From positions 2,194,501 to 2,258,500 of the forward strand of contig NC_010337.2 in the NCBI RefSeq assembly GCF_000019165.1: a DNA stretch of 64,000 nt, in the 5' to 3' direction. Positions 19,443 through 28,034 of this stretch are shown one piece after another. Position 1 is the stretch's first letter. Every line of letters starts with the position of its first letter. The notes below the pieces were generated by a model. It saw nothing but the letters and a program-made list of their open reading frames with translations, searched no databases and had not been told where the DNA came from. A program made the position numbers and the translations under genes. This DNA is from Heliomicrobium modesticaldum Ice1 (GTDB taxonomy: Bacteria; Bacillota; Desulfitobacteriia; Heliobacteriales; Heliobacteriaceae).

Positions 19443-19478
19443 TATAATAAACATCTAGATAGAATATTTCCGAATATT
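19443..19478 (+). promoter_or_regulatory. codY promoter -10 element with candidate CodY box
   Basis: TATAAT at 19443-19448 is a perfect -10 hexamer, though no good -35 is visible. Downstream, ATATTTCCGAATATT at 19464-19478 matches the CodY consensus AATTTTCWGAAAATT at 11 of 15 positions and is near-palindromic. A box at this place would overlap or follow the transcription start and could give negative autoregulation. Confidence 0.35.
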
Positions 19479-19520
19479 CGGCGTCATACACATCACATAA
19501 GGGAGGTCTATTGGGGGAAA

Positions 19521-20303
19521 ATGCGCACGCTGCTAGAAAAAACGCGTACAGTGAACCGTTTGATTCAAAAGTCAGCCGGGCATCCCGTCAACTTTGAAGA
19601 AATGGCCAAGATCACCAGCGAACTGATCAATGCCAACTGTTATATCATCGGCCGCCGCGGAAAAATCCTTGGCTTTAATTTCATGCCCCATTTTGCCTGT
19701 GACATCATGGCGGACATTGTCCACCATACGGAACGTTTTCCTGAATGCTACAATCAGGATCTGCTCCGCATCAACGAAACGCAGGCCAACTTCAGTCAGG
19801 TGTCGAACGCCTGTGTCTTCAATTATGGGGAAACGTGCTCTCATGGTCACAAACTCATGACCGTCATACCCATATTGGGCGGTGGTCAGCGTCTCGGCAC
19901 CCTCGTCCTGGCCAAATATAATGAGGAGTTCACCGATGAGGATCTGATTCTCGCCGAATATGCTGCTACCGTTGTCGGGATGGAGATCCTTCGGGCGAAG
20001 GCGGAGCGTATGGAAGAAGAGGCGCGTAAAAAAGCGGCTGTCCAGATCGCCATCGGCACCCTTTCCTACAGCGAACTGGAAGCGGTAGAACACATCTTCT
20101 CCGAACTGGAAGGAAACGAGGGCTTGCTGGTCGCCTCGAAGATCGCCGATCGCGTCGGCATCACCCGTTCCGTCATCGTCAACGCCTTGCGCAAGTTCGA
20201 GAGCGCTGGCGTGATCGAGTCCAAATCTTTGGGGATGAAGGGAACGTACATTCGTATCCTCAATGACAACCTGATGGAGGAGCTGGAAAAACTGCGTCAC
20301 TGA
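19521..20303 (+). CDS. codY: GTP- and branched-chain amino acid-sensing repressor CodY
   Basis: 260 residues. N-terminal GAF domain ([11 protein letters not shown], then the isoleucine-binding region around residues 60-100) and a C-terminal winged helix-turn-helix with the conserved [19 protein letters not shown] recognition motif at about 203-221, followed by [18 protein letters not shown]. CodY represses stationary-phase, nitrogen and often motility genes when GTP and isoleucine, leucine or valine are plentiful. Its place just ahead of the flagellar operon matches B. subtilis, where CodY represses fla/che. Confidence 0.97.
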   Translation: MRTLLEKTRTVNRLIQKSAGHPVNFEEMAKITSELINANCYIIGRRGKILGFNFMPHFACDIMADIVHHTERFPECYNQDLLRINETQANFSQVSNACVFNYGETCSHGHKLMTVIPILGGGQRLGTLVLAKYNEEFTDEDLILAEYAATVVGMEILRAKAERMEEEARKKAAVQIAIGTLSYSELEAVEHIFSELEGNEGLLVASKIADRVGITRSVIVNALRKFESAGVIESKSLGMKGTYIRILNDNLMEELEKLRH

Positions 20304-20374
20304 TCGGATGACATTTGGCAAAATGAATCTGGTTGCAGTACCGTATCAGATAAAAAATAACGAACTTAGATAAA

Positions 20375-20420
20375 CGAAAAAAGAAGGCACCTATCGGGTC
20401 AGCCTTCTTTTTTCGTTTTT
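20375..20420. terminator. Bidirectional-type intrinsic terminator after codY
   Basis: A perfect 14-bp stem, left arm 20375-20388 (CGAAAAAAGAAGGC) and right arm 20402-20415, with a 13-base loop and TTTTT after it. The A-rich left foot would also work as a U-tract in the other direction. It separates the hslUV-codY unit from the flagellar operon. Confidence 0.9.
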
Positions 20421-20481
20421 TGCAGTGTTAGGAAAAGAGGATTTGTCAGAGGGACAGCGAAAACAGTGAGGCAGTATTGCG

Positions 20482-20509
20482 TAAAACCCAGGTGAAGGAT
20501 CGCCGGGAT
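20482..20509 (+). promoter_or_regulatory. Candidate sigma-28 (SigD-type) promoter ahead of flgB
   Basis: TAAA at 20482-20485 and GCCGGGAT at 20502-20509 resemble the motility sigma consensus TAAA-N15-GCCGATAA, but with a 16-base spacer and five of eight -10 matches. It is the best promoter-like element in the 160 bases between the codY terminator and flgB. No convincing sigma-A element was seen. Confidence 0.35.
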
Positions 20510-20582
20510 AGGGGCATCGTCCGCAGAGGGCGGTATAGATCTCGCCATGGAAGGCCCGATTTTTTCAAGATGAGGTGAGCGC

Positions 20583-20996
20583 ATGATAGGGTTTCTCGAA
20601 ACGCCGATTCTTCGCAGTTTGGAAAAAGGTCTTGACGCAGCATCAACGCGCCATCAGGTGATCGCCGATAACTTGGCCAACGTAGATACTCCCGGTTACA
20701 AACGAAAAGAGGTCCAATTTGAAGATGAACTGGCGGCGGTCATCGACCGGGAGGCTTCCGGCATGACGGGAAAAAGGAGTGATCCCCGTCACATCCCGCT
20801 GAATGGGGGTATCGGCGACCTGTCAGTCCGAGTGGTCACGCAGGAAAGCGAGAGTTTCCGCAACGACGGCAACAACGTCGATGTGGACCGTGAGATGGCG
20901 CTGCTGGCGAAAAACTCACTTTGGTATAATGGCATGATCAATACGATCTCCCATAAATTATCGGGAATCAAGAATGTGCTTCAGGGGGTGCGGTAA
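20583..20996 (+). CDS. flgB: Flagellar basal-body rod protein FlgB
   Basis: 137 residues, family-typical size. Contains the N-terminal rod motif QVIADNLANVDTPGYKRKEVQFE and the C-terminal helix NGMINTISHKLSGIKNVLQG, which pair in the axial structure. GATGAGGTGAGCGC before ATG 20583 gives the ribosome binding site. First gene of the fla/che operon; it forms the proximal rod in the periplasm/cell wall zone. Confidence 0.95.
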   Translation: MIGFLETPILRSLEKGLDAASTRHQVIADNLANVDTPGYKRKEVQFEDELAAVIDREASGMTGKRSDPRHIPLNGGIGDLSVRVVTQESESFRNDGNNVDVDREMALLAKNSLWYNGMINTISHKLSGIKNVLQGVR

Positions 20997-20999
20997 GCG

Positions 21000-21479
21000 A
21001 TGCGGTTTCTTTCCTCTATTGACACCAGCGCCTCCGGATTGACGGCTCAGCGTTTTCGCATGGACATCATCTCCAACAATCTAGCCAATGTGAATACGAC
21101 GCGGACGGGAAACAGCGATGCTGACGGCGTCTTGCCTTATCGTCGCCAGATTCCGGTTTTCGCCGCTCGTCAAGCCGAAGCGGATACTTTTGCTTCAGCC
21201 CTTTCGGCGGCGGAAAACAGGAGGAACGCAACGGGCGGAGGGGTCCGTGTCGTCGCTGTTGCTGAAGACGAATCTGCTTTTAAGATGATCTATGATCCCC
21301 AGCACCCGGACGCGATCCGCACCGGTCCGCTGACCGGCTATGTCCGCATGCCCAACGTCAACACCGTCACCGAGATGGTGGACATGATCTCGGCGACACG
21401 GGCATATGAAGCCAATGTCACCGCCATAAACGCTGCCAAATCGATGGCGATGAAAGCCCTTGAAATCGGAAAGGGCTAA
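21000..21479 (+). CDS. flgC: Flagellar basal-body rod protein FlgC
   Basis: 159 residues. N-terminal signature TAQRFRMDIISNNLANVNTT and C-terminal VNTVTEMVDMISATRAYEANV are classic for FlgC, a proximal rod subunit exported by the flagellar type III apparatus. It is separated from flgB by three bases and from fliE by 94 bases of AT-rich sequence that contains a -10-like TATAAC near 21547 but no clear -35. Confidence 0.96.
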   Translation: MRFLSSIDTSASGLTAQRFRMDIISNNLANVNTTRTGNSDADGVLPYRRQIPVFAARQAEADTFASALSAAENRRNATGGGVRVVAVAEDESAFKMIYDPQHPDAIRTGPLTGYVRMPNVNTVTEMVDMISATRAYEANVTAINAAKSMAMKALEIGKG

Positions 21480-21573
21480 GCGGAGGCTCTTCATTACTTA
21501 GAATTAGTACTATATACCTACACACTTTATCAAAAATGTCTGCTATTATAACAATGGTTAAGGAGGCGGCCTG

Positions 21574-21897
21574 ATGAACGGACTGCCCATTCGTTTTGAC
21601 CAATTGCTTCCCTATCGCACCACCCTGGAAAAGGTGGAAAAACCTGCTGTCGGGAATAAGGTCTCGGAAGGGATGCCCAAGAGCTTCTCTGCTTTTTTGC
21701 AAGACGCCCTCAATCATGTGAACGATCTGCATAAGCAGGCTGATGCGGCCGCCGCTGAGCTGGCTGCCGGCAAGGCGATTGATCTGCACCAAGTGGTCAT
21801 TGCCTCAGAAAAAGCCGGGATTGCCACGCAACTTACCTTGCAGGTGCGCAACAAGGTGATGGAAGCCTATCAAGAAATCATGAGAATGCAAGTTTAA
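21574..21897 (+). CDS. fliE: Flagellar hook-basal body protein FliE
   Basis: 107 residues, the normal FliE size. The C-terminal half has the diagnostic pattern DLHQVVIASEKAGIATQLT followed by VRNKVMEAYQEIMRMQV. FliE joins the MS ring (FliF) to the rod and is the first protein exported by the flagellar apparatus. AAGGAGG lies upstream of ATG 21574. Confidence 0.96.
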   Translation: MNGLPIRFDQLLPYRTTLEKVEKPAVGNKVSEGMPKSFSAFLQDALNHVNDLHKQADAAAAELAAGKAIDLHQVVIASEKAGIATQLTLQVRNKVMEAYQEIMRMQV

Positions 21898-21936
21898 TAC
21901 AATGCTAATCAGATCACGGTGAAAGGCTGCTGAACA

Positions 21937-23517
21937 ATGGGTGAATTGTTGGAACGGTTGCGCAGCCAATTGAGCGAGCTTGTGGGTCGTCTCTCCCGTC
22001 AGCAGAAACTGATTCTGGGAGGCTCCCTCGTTGCGATAATCGTATCCCTGGCGGCGTTCGTCTACCTGGCCGGCCGTCCTGATTATGTCCCGCTTTTTCA
22101 AAACCTCGATCCTGCTGATGCGGGCGCTATCCAGGCCAAACTCAAAGAACAGAAAGTAGATTTCCAGGTTTCTGAAGATGGGAAAACCATCCTGGTCCCT
22201 TCCAAGGACCAAGCCAGCCTTCGGATTGAATTGGCCAACTCCGGTCTGCCCAAGGGAACCGGTTGGGGCTTTGAGACCTTCAATGAGAGTCGGTTCGGGG
22301 AAACAGAGAAAGAGAAAGAGATCCGCCTGAAAATCGCCACAGAAACAGAACTGTCGAGGACCTTGCAAAACATCCCCGGTGTGGAGAACGCGCGGGTGAT
22401 GATTGTTCCGGCGACAGATTCCCTGTTTAAAGGCAACGCCACCGACGCCACCGCGTCGGTTATGCTGATCTTGAAGCCGTACGCGACCCTTGAGGAGAAA
22501 CAGATCCGCGGCATCATCCATCTCGTATCGCGGAGCGTTAAGCAATTAAAGCCAGAAAATGTCACCGTCGTCGATAATACGGGCAATGTCTTATCGGAAG
22601 GTCTCTTTACGGCCGGCGGATCCGACAAAGTCAATTTGGATGGATTGGCGAAGGCTCAACTGCAGATGAAGAAGGACTTTGAGGCAAGTTTGGAGCAGAA
22701 GGCGCAGGATATGCTGAACCGCGCCCTCGGCGCCGGGAACGCCGTCGTCAAAGTCAGCACGGAATTGGACTTTTCTCAACAGGAAGTCAAGGATGTGAAA
22801 CTCGGCAAACCGGTGCCTCTTTCCACCCGTGAAACGGAAGAAGCGGGACAAGGCTCCACCGGATCTGGAACACCAGGCACGAGCGCCAACATCCCCACTC
22901 AGCAGGCCACGAACAACAACACGAGCAGCTATTCGAAGACGGATTCGATCGTCAACAACGAGATCCCGAAGACGGAGACCCATACCGTCACGCCGCCAGG
23001 CTCATCGCTGAAGCGGCTCAGCGTATCGGTGATGGTGAACCGCACTTTGACGCCAGAAGAAACGCAGCAGTTGGAAAAGGCTGTCGCGCAGGCTGTCGGC
23101 ATTCGCTATCCCATTCAGCCGCCTGCAGCCGGTCAACCTGACCGGGTGGAACAGATCAGCGTCCTTGGCATGGCTTTCGACCGGAGCGCCGTCGATGAAA
23201 TGAACCGGATGGCGGAAGAACAGAAAGCCTTCCAACGCTACCTGATGATCGGCGGCGCCCTTATTGCCCTTGCGCTGCTCGTCATGGCCGGGTTGTATGC
23301 CAGAAGAGCCTATCTTCGTCGCAAGCCTGCGCCAGCGCCGGAACCGCTCCCCTCGCCGGCCTTCGATACGTCCGTGCCCACGCCGCCTGTCCCTGAACTG
23401 AGCCCGGAAGAGATGGAAAAACTTGCCCTCCGGGAGAAGATCGAGGAACTGAGCGAAACCAATCCCGAAGCGGTGGCCCGCCTGTTGAAAACATGGTTAG
23501 TGGACGAGTCGAGGTGA
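21937..23517 (+). CDS. fliF: Flagellar MS-ring protein FliF
   Basis: 526 residues. First transmembrane helix at about 25-47, YscJ/FliF ring-building domains in the periplasmic part (PDYVPLFQNLDPADAG, then the SRTLQNIPGVENARV motif), a low-complexity Ser/Thr/Asn-rich loop at about 300-340, a second transmembrane helix near 430-452 and a cytoplasmic C-terminus ending in EAVARLLKTWL, the FliG-binding segment. It forms the MS ring that houses the export gate. Confidence 0.96.
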   Translation: MGELLERLRSQLSELVGRLSRQQKLILGGSLVAIIVSLAAFVYLAGRPDYVPLFQNLDPADAGAIQAKLKEQKVDFQVSEDGKTILVPSKDQASLRIELANSGLPKGTGWGFETFNESRFGETEKEKEIRLKIATETELSRTLQNIPGVENARVMIVPATDSLFKGNATDATASVMLILKPYATLEEKQIRGIIHLVSRSVKQLKPENVTVVDNTGNVLSEGLFTAGGSDKVNLDGLAKAQLQMKKDFEASLEQKAQDMLNRALGAGNAVVKVSTELDFSQQEVKDVKLGKPVPLSTRETEEAGQGSTGSGTPGTSANIPTQQATNNNTSSYSKTDSIVNNEIPKTETHTVTPPGSSLKRLSVSVMVNRTLTPEETQQLEKAVAQAVGIRYPIQPPAAGQPDRVEQISVLGMAFDRSAVDEMNRMAEEQKAFQRYLMIGGALIALALLVMAGLYARRAYLRRKPAPAPEPLPSPAFDTSVPTPPVPELSPEEMEKLALREKIEELSETNPEAVARLLKTWLVDESR

Positions 23518-23521
23518 TGTT

Positions 23522-24532
23522 GTGTCTGCCAAGTCGACCCTCACCGGCAAACAAAAGGCTGCCATACTGCTGATCTCCCTTGGGCCGGAGAAATCAGCCA
23601 AGGTGTTCAAGCACCTCAAGGAAGAAGAGATCGAGCAGATGACCTTGGAGATCGCCAATATCCGCAAGGTCACTCCCGAACACCGCGATTCTGTCTTCGA
23701 TGAATTTCATCAATTGTTCATGGCCTCGGAATATATCAATTCCGGGGGGATTGACTACGCTAAAGAGATCTTAGAGAAGGCCTTGGGACCCCAAAAGGCC
23801 TTAGAAATCATCAATCGATTGACCCAGTCGCTGCAGGTGCGGCCCTTTGAATTCGTGCGCCGCACCGATCCGGGTCAACTCCTCAACTTCATCCAATCGG
23901 AGCACTCCCAGACGATCGCCTTGATACTGGCCTATCTCAATCCGGAGCAGGCCTCTATCATCCTATCGGCCCTGCCGCCGGAGCGCCAGTCCGACATCGC
24001 CCGGCGGATCGCCCTCATGGACCGCACATCGCCGGAGGTCATCCGTGAGGTGGAGATGGTGCTGGAACGGAAGCTTTCCTCTCTCGTCTCCCAGGAACAT
24101 ACCAGCGCCGGCGGCATCGATACCGTCGTCGAGATGCTTAACCGCGTCGACCGAGGCACTGAAAAATCGATCATGGAAGCCCTGGAGATTCAGGATCCGG
24201 AACTGGCCGAAGAGATCAAGAAACGCATGTTCGTCTTTGAAGACATCGTTATGCTCGACGACCGCTCTATTCAGCAAGTCTTGCGGGAAGTGGACACGAA
24301 AGACCTGGCCTTGGCGCTCAAAGGTTCCAGCGACGAAGTGGTGCAGAAGATCTTTCGGAACGTATCCAAACGGGCCGGCGAGATGCTGCGTGAAGATATG
24401 GAATTCATGGGTCCCGTCCGGCTGCGCGATGTTGAGGAGGCGCAACAGCGCATCGTCAACATCATCCGTAAGCTGGAAGAGGCCGGCGAGATCATCGTAG
24501 CCCGTGGCGGGGGGGACGAGTTGATTGTCTAG
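23522..24532 (+). CDS. fliG: Flagellar motor switch protein FliG
   Basis: 336 residues from GTG 23522. All three armadillo-like domains are evident: N-terminal FliF-binding (GKQKAAILLISLGPEKSA), middle FliM-binding region with the EHSQTIALILAYL motif, and C-terminal torque-generating domain with the charged helix around DTKDLALALKGSSDEV and the closing EEAQQRIVNIIRKLEE. It couples the rotor to the stator and is intact, unlike fliY. Confidence 0.97.
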   Translation: MSAKSTLTGKQKAAILLISLGPEKSAKVFKHLKEEEIEQMTLEIANIRKVTPEHRDSVFDEFHQLFMASEYINSGGIDYAKEILEKALGPQKALEIINRLTQSLQVRPFEFVRRTDPGQLLNFIQSEHSQTIALILAYLNPEQASIILSALPPERQSDIARRIALMDRTSPEVIREVEMVLERKLSSLVSQEHTSAGGIDTVVEMLNRVDRGTEKSIMEALEIQDPELAEEIKKRMFVFEDIVMLDDRSIQQVLREVDTKDLALALKGSSDEVVQKIFRNVSKRAGEMLREDMEFMGPVRLRDVEEAQQRIVNIIRKLEEAGEIIVARGGGDELIV

Positions 24533-25310
24533 GGTCATCAAATCGGCTGCTTTTCGTGCCGAGTCGCCGAAGGTGCTGGAAGTGTTTCTTCCGATTTCCC
24601 CTGCCGGACCGCTGACAGAGGAGCCGCCGACGCCTCCCTTAGAGCCAGAAGAGACGGTCGAGGCCCAGGCCGAAAGGGTCCTCGAAGAGACGCGTCAGGC
24701 TGTTCAGGAATTGATGATCCAAGCGAGAGAACAGGCGAACGCCATCATCGCCGAAGCCCGCCAATCAGCCGCCGCAGTCGTCGCTGCAGCGGAGCAGGAG
24801 GGGGAGGCGATCCGGCGCCGTCATGCCGAAGAAGGGTATCAGTTCGGCGTCGCTCAAGGCCTGGAGGCGGCGCGGCAGGAAGCGGAAGCCATCGTCGCCG
24901 AAGCTTGGCGAGAAGCGGAAGCGGCGCGCCAGGCCAAAGCTGCCTACATCGACAATACAGAATCAGAGATGGTGGAACTGGCCATCACCATCGCGGAAAA
25001 GATCCTTGCCCATGAGATTGCCAACCGGCAGGATGTGGTGGTCCATATCGCCGCCAACGCCCTCAAAAAGGTGCGCGATATGAGCGCCGTGATCCTCAAA
25101 GTCAATCCGCAGGATTATCCGCTCATTCAATCGATCAAGCCGGAACTGATGGCCATGGTCAGAGGGTTGCGGACCTTAGCGGTAGAACAGGATGAGACGG
25201 TGTCGCCAGGCGGTTGTGTCATTGAGACCAACCATGGATATGTTGATGCGCGCATCGATGCCCAATTGGAAGAGGTCCGCAGGGTGATCCGAGAAGTGAT
25301 GCACGGGTAG
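24525..25310 (+). CDS. fliH: Flagellar assembly protein FliH
   Basis: 261 residues starting at TTG 24525, overlapping the end of fliG by eight bases; the opening SRVIKS fits FliH. An Ala/Glu-rich coiled coil (about 45-145) is followed by a C-terminal domain resembling the ATP synthase peripheral stalk and delta subunit (VELAITIAEKILAHEI, then VSPGGCVIETNHGYVDARID). FliH regulates the FliI ATPase and brings it to the export gate. Confidence 0.92.
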   Translation: MSRVIKSAAFRAESPKVLEVFLPISPAGPLTEEPPTPPLEPEETVEAQAERVLEETRQAVQELMIQAREQANAIIAEARQSAAAVVAAAEQEGEAIRRRHAEEGYQFGVAQGLEAARQEAEAIVAEAWREAEAARQAKAAYIDNTESEMVELAITIAEKILAHEIANRQDVVVHIAANALKKVRDMSAVILKVNPQDYPLIQSIKPELMAMVRGLRTLAVEQDETVSPGGCVIETNHGYVDARIDAQLEEVRRVIREVMHG

Positions 25311-25320
25311 GTGGAAGGGC

Positions 25321-26622
25321 ATGCAAAAGTATCTGCAGGCGATACGAACCATGGACCCGGTGCGACTCAACGGAAAGGTGTCACAGGTGATCGGCCTGGT
25401 CATCCAGTCTGACGGTCCCAGCGCCAACCTAGGCGAGGTCTGCCTCGTCTCTACCCAATCGGGAAAACAGCGGGTCCGCTCCGAGGTGGTCGGATTTCGC
25501 GAGGGGAAGACCCTGCTCATGCCCTTGGGAGAGATGGGTGGCATCGGTCCCGGTTCCCAGGTGCTGGCCACGGGAGACGTCTTGACGGTGGCTGTCGGGG
25601 AGGCGTTGCTCGGACGCGTCCTCGACGGACTCGGCAACCCGCTGGATGACGGTGGTCCTATCGCCACGACAGGTGATTATCCCTTGACAGCGTCGCCGCC
25701 CAATCCGTTGAAGCGGAAGCGCATTCAGCAGCCACTGCCCCTGGGCGTCAAAGCTATCGACGGCCTGTTGACCTGTGGCCGCGGCCAGCGGCTTGGCATC
25801 TTTGCCGGATCGGGTGTCGGCAAGAGCACCCTGCTTGGCATGATCGCCCGCAACACGACGGCTGATATCAACGTCATCGGTTTGATCGGTGAGCGGGGTC
25901 GTGAGGTCCGTGAGTTTATCGAAAAAGACCTGGGGCCGGAAGGGCTCGCCCGATCCGTTGTCGTCGTTGCCACGTCAGACCAGCCGGCGCTGGTGCGATT
26001 GAAAGGCGCCTTTGTGGCGACGGCAATCGCCGAGTTTTTTCGGGACCTCGGCAAGGATGTCATGTTGATGATGGATTCGGTCACCCGTTTCGCCATGGCC
26101 CAGCGGGAGGTGGGCCTGGCCGTCGGCGAACCGCCGGCCACGCGGGGCTACACGCCCTCCGTCTTCGCCATGCTGCCCAAGCTGCTGGAACGATCGGGCA
26201 CCTCCGACAAAGGCACCATCACCGGGCTCTATACGGTGCTTGTCGACGGTGACGACATGAACGAACCGATCGCCGACGCCGTCCGGGGCATCCTGGACGG
26301 ACACATCGTCCTATCGAGGGACCTGGCCGCCCAAAACCACTACCCGGCCATCGACATCCTGAGCAGCGTCAGCCGGGTGATGATTGAGCTGGTGTCGAAG
26401 GAGCATCGTGACGCAGCGGCGCAACTGCGGAGCGTCCTCGCTACCTATCGGGAGGCTAAGGATCTCATCGACATCGGCGCATACCAAAAGGGCGCTAACC
26501 CTCAGATCGATTACTCGCTGAAGAAGATCGATGCCTGCCGGGAATTTTTGCGACAGGATATTTTTGAGGCGATCCCCTTTGATGAAACCATCGGCAGGTT
26601 GCGGGATATCTTCGCCGCATGA
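25321..26622 (+). CDS. fliI: Flagellum-specific export ATPase FliI
   Basis: 433 residues. Walker A GSGVGKST at 163-170, Walker B LMMDSVTRFAMAQREVGL, and the type III ATPase stretch EPPATRGYTPSVFAMLPKLL. The N-terminal beta-barrel and C-terminal helical domain (ILSSVSRVMIELVSKEH) are complete. It powers entry of rod, hook and filament subunits into the export channel. The stop overlaps the fliJ start by 4 bases. Confidence 0.97.
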   Translation: MQKYLQAIRTMDPVRLNGKVSQVIGLVIQSDGPSANLGEVCLVSTQSGKQRVRSEVVGFREGKTLLMPLGEMGGIGPGSQVLATGDVLTVAVGEALLGRVLDGLGNPLDDGGPIATTGDYPLTASPPNPLKRKRIQQPLPLGVKAIDGLLTCGRGQRLGIFAGSGVGKSTLLGMIARNTTADINVIGLIGERGREVREFIEKDLGPEGLARSVVVVATSDQPALVRLKGAFVATAIAEFFRDLGKDVMLMMDSVTRFAMAQREVGLAVGEPPATRGYTPSVFAMLPKLLERSGTSDKGTITGLYTVLVDGDDMNEPIADAVRGILDGHIVLSRDLAAQNHYPAIDILSSVSRVMIELVSKEHRDAAAQLRSVLATYREAKDLIDIGAYQKGANPQIDYSLKKIDACREFLRQDIFEAIPFDETIGRLRDIFAA

Positions 26623-27074
26623 AGCCATTTCGGTTTAAATTGCAGACGCCCCTCGACCTGAAACTGCGGCAGGAAGATGTCTTGAGGGGAGAATTACAGC
26701 GCCAACAGGAGATGGTGCGGCAAAAAGAGGCCGAACTGGCTGCCCTGCGGGATTCAATGGCTGCTGCGATGGATAATATCCGCCCCTGTCCTGGGGCGCC
26801 CTTCAATGTGGAGGAACGGTTGCTCTTTAACCAGTACTGGCTTCGCTTGAAGGAGTTAGAGGCGCGCCAGGAGAGGGAACGGCAACAGGAGCAGACCAAA
26901 CTGGCCGAGATCAGGCAGCGCCTGCTGGAGACGATGCGTGACCGCAAGGTGATGGAGCGGCTGAAGGAAAAACATCTCGCCGACTACAAGAGAACCTTGT
27001 TGCGAGAGGAACAGAAACTGCTTGATGAAATGGCCCTCAATCGATTTAGCGGAAACGACGAATACAAGGAATAA
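26619..27074 (+). CDS. fliJ: Flagellar export chaperone/stalk protein FliJ
   Basis: 151 residues, almost wholly helical and charged, with a long coiled coil typical of FliJ. FliJ is the central stalk of the FliI hexamer and stimulates its ATPase. The opening KPFRFKLQTPLDLKLRQEDV matches the family start (F-x-F-x-LQ). Assignment rests on this motif, size, and position between fliI and the MotE-like gene. Confidence 0.87.
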   Translation: MKPFRFKLQTPLDLKLRQEDVLRGELQRQQEMVRQKEAELAALRDSMAAAMDNIRPCPGAPFNVEERLLFNQYWLRLKELEARQERERQQEQTKLAEIRQRLLETMRDRKVMERLKEKHLADYKRTLLREEQKLLDEMALNRFSGNDEYKE

Positions 27075-27086
27075 GGGGGGAAGGAG

Positions 27087-27953
27087 ATGGCTGACACAGA
27101 AGCGGCGCAGGGAGAGAAAAAAGGGATGTCCACGATGACGCTTTTTTTTCTATTGGCCCTCCCGGTCGTATTGCTGGCCGGGCTTGCCGCCGCCCAGATG
27201 ACCGGTCTCGTCGACCTGTCTCCCCACTTGCGCAGCCTTCCGGTCATCGGTTCTTTCTTCCCGCAGAGGGATCCCGCGTCCGAGGGGTTCCAGCAGACAC
27301 TGGAAGAGCACCGCATCGCTCAATTGCAAGCGGAAAAAGAAGCGTTGGACGCTAAACTGGCCGAGATGCAAGCGGCGGCGGCATCTGCACAGTCCACCGC
27401 TTCTCAGGACGACGCCGTGAAACAGCAGAAAGTGGAACTGGAACAGCAACTGGCCGCCCTGAAGGAACAGGCGGAGAAGGATAAACAAGCCCAGGCTGAT
27501 CGGGAGAAATTGGCTGAGCGGCTCTCGGTGATGAAACCAGCCAGCGCCGCCAAGATCATGGAAAATCTCCCTGACGATATGGTCAATCAGTTGCTCAACG
27601 GGATGGATGTCGATAAGGCGGCCAAGATCACCGCCGCCCTTTCCCCGGCGCGGGCTGCCCGTCTCTCCATGGCAACAGGTGACGGCGATGCGGCGGCCCG
27701 GAAAAAGGCCGACTCGGATCTGAAAAAGAGCGAGCTCACCAAGAGCAACTACCAGAACCTAGCCCAAACGATGGCTGCCATGAAAGCCGACGACGCGGCA
27801 ATGTTGATGGAGCAGTTGCCTGACGAAATGACCGCCTCCATATTGCGGGAGATGAACAAGGACGCGGCTGGAAAGGTGCTGTCGGCGTTGACCTACACCA
27901 ATCCAACGCGGGCTGCGCGCCTCGTCAATTTGATGGGGAGGCCGGAAGGGTGA
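27087..27953 (+). CDS. MotE-like / YlxF-like flagellar protein
   Basis: 288 residues. One transmembrane helix near residues 17-37, a coiled coil at about 72-145, then two MgtE-N-like segments, each with a pattern such as MKPASAAKIMENLPDDMV and MKADDAAMLMEQLPDEMT, and closing PTRAARLVNLM. B. subtilis has ylxF at this place. Alphaproteobacterial MotE is a periplasmic chaperone for a motor protein; whether this relative does the same is unknown. The duplicated MgtE-N-like block is longer than in the shortest family members. Confidence 0.78.
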   Translation: MADTEAAQGEKKGMSTMTLFFLLALPVVLLAGLAAAQMTGLVDLSPHLRSLPVIGSFFPQRDPASEGFQQTLEEHRIAQLQAEKEALDAKLAEMQAAAASAQSTASQDDAVKQQKVELEQQLAALKEQAEKDKQAQADREKLAERLSVMKPASAAKIMENLPDDMVNQLLNGMDVDKAAKITAALSPARAARLSMATGDGDAAARKKADSDLKKSELTKSNYQNLAQTMAAMKADDAAMLMEQLPDEMTASILREMNKDAAGKVLSALTYTNPTRAARLVNLMGRPEG

Positions 27954-28034
27954 CTGATCATAAAGCTTCGCTGAAAGGGGGGATGCCTGGGCTGAAAGAC
28001 AGCGACTTACGTTTTTATTTCAGGAGGTGAATCG

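Noticed and set aside
22840-22960. Low-complexity Ser/Thr/Asn region of fliF as a possible repeat insertion
   Set aside because: Such a disordered loop is normal before the second transmembrane helix of FliF and there is no exact repeat.
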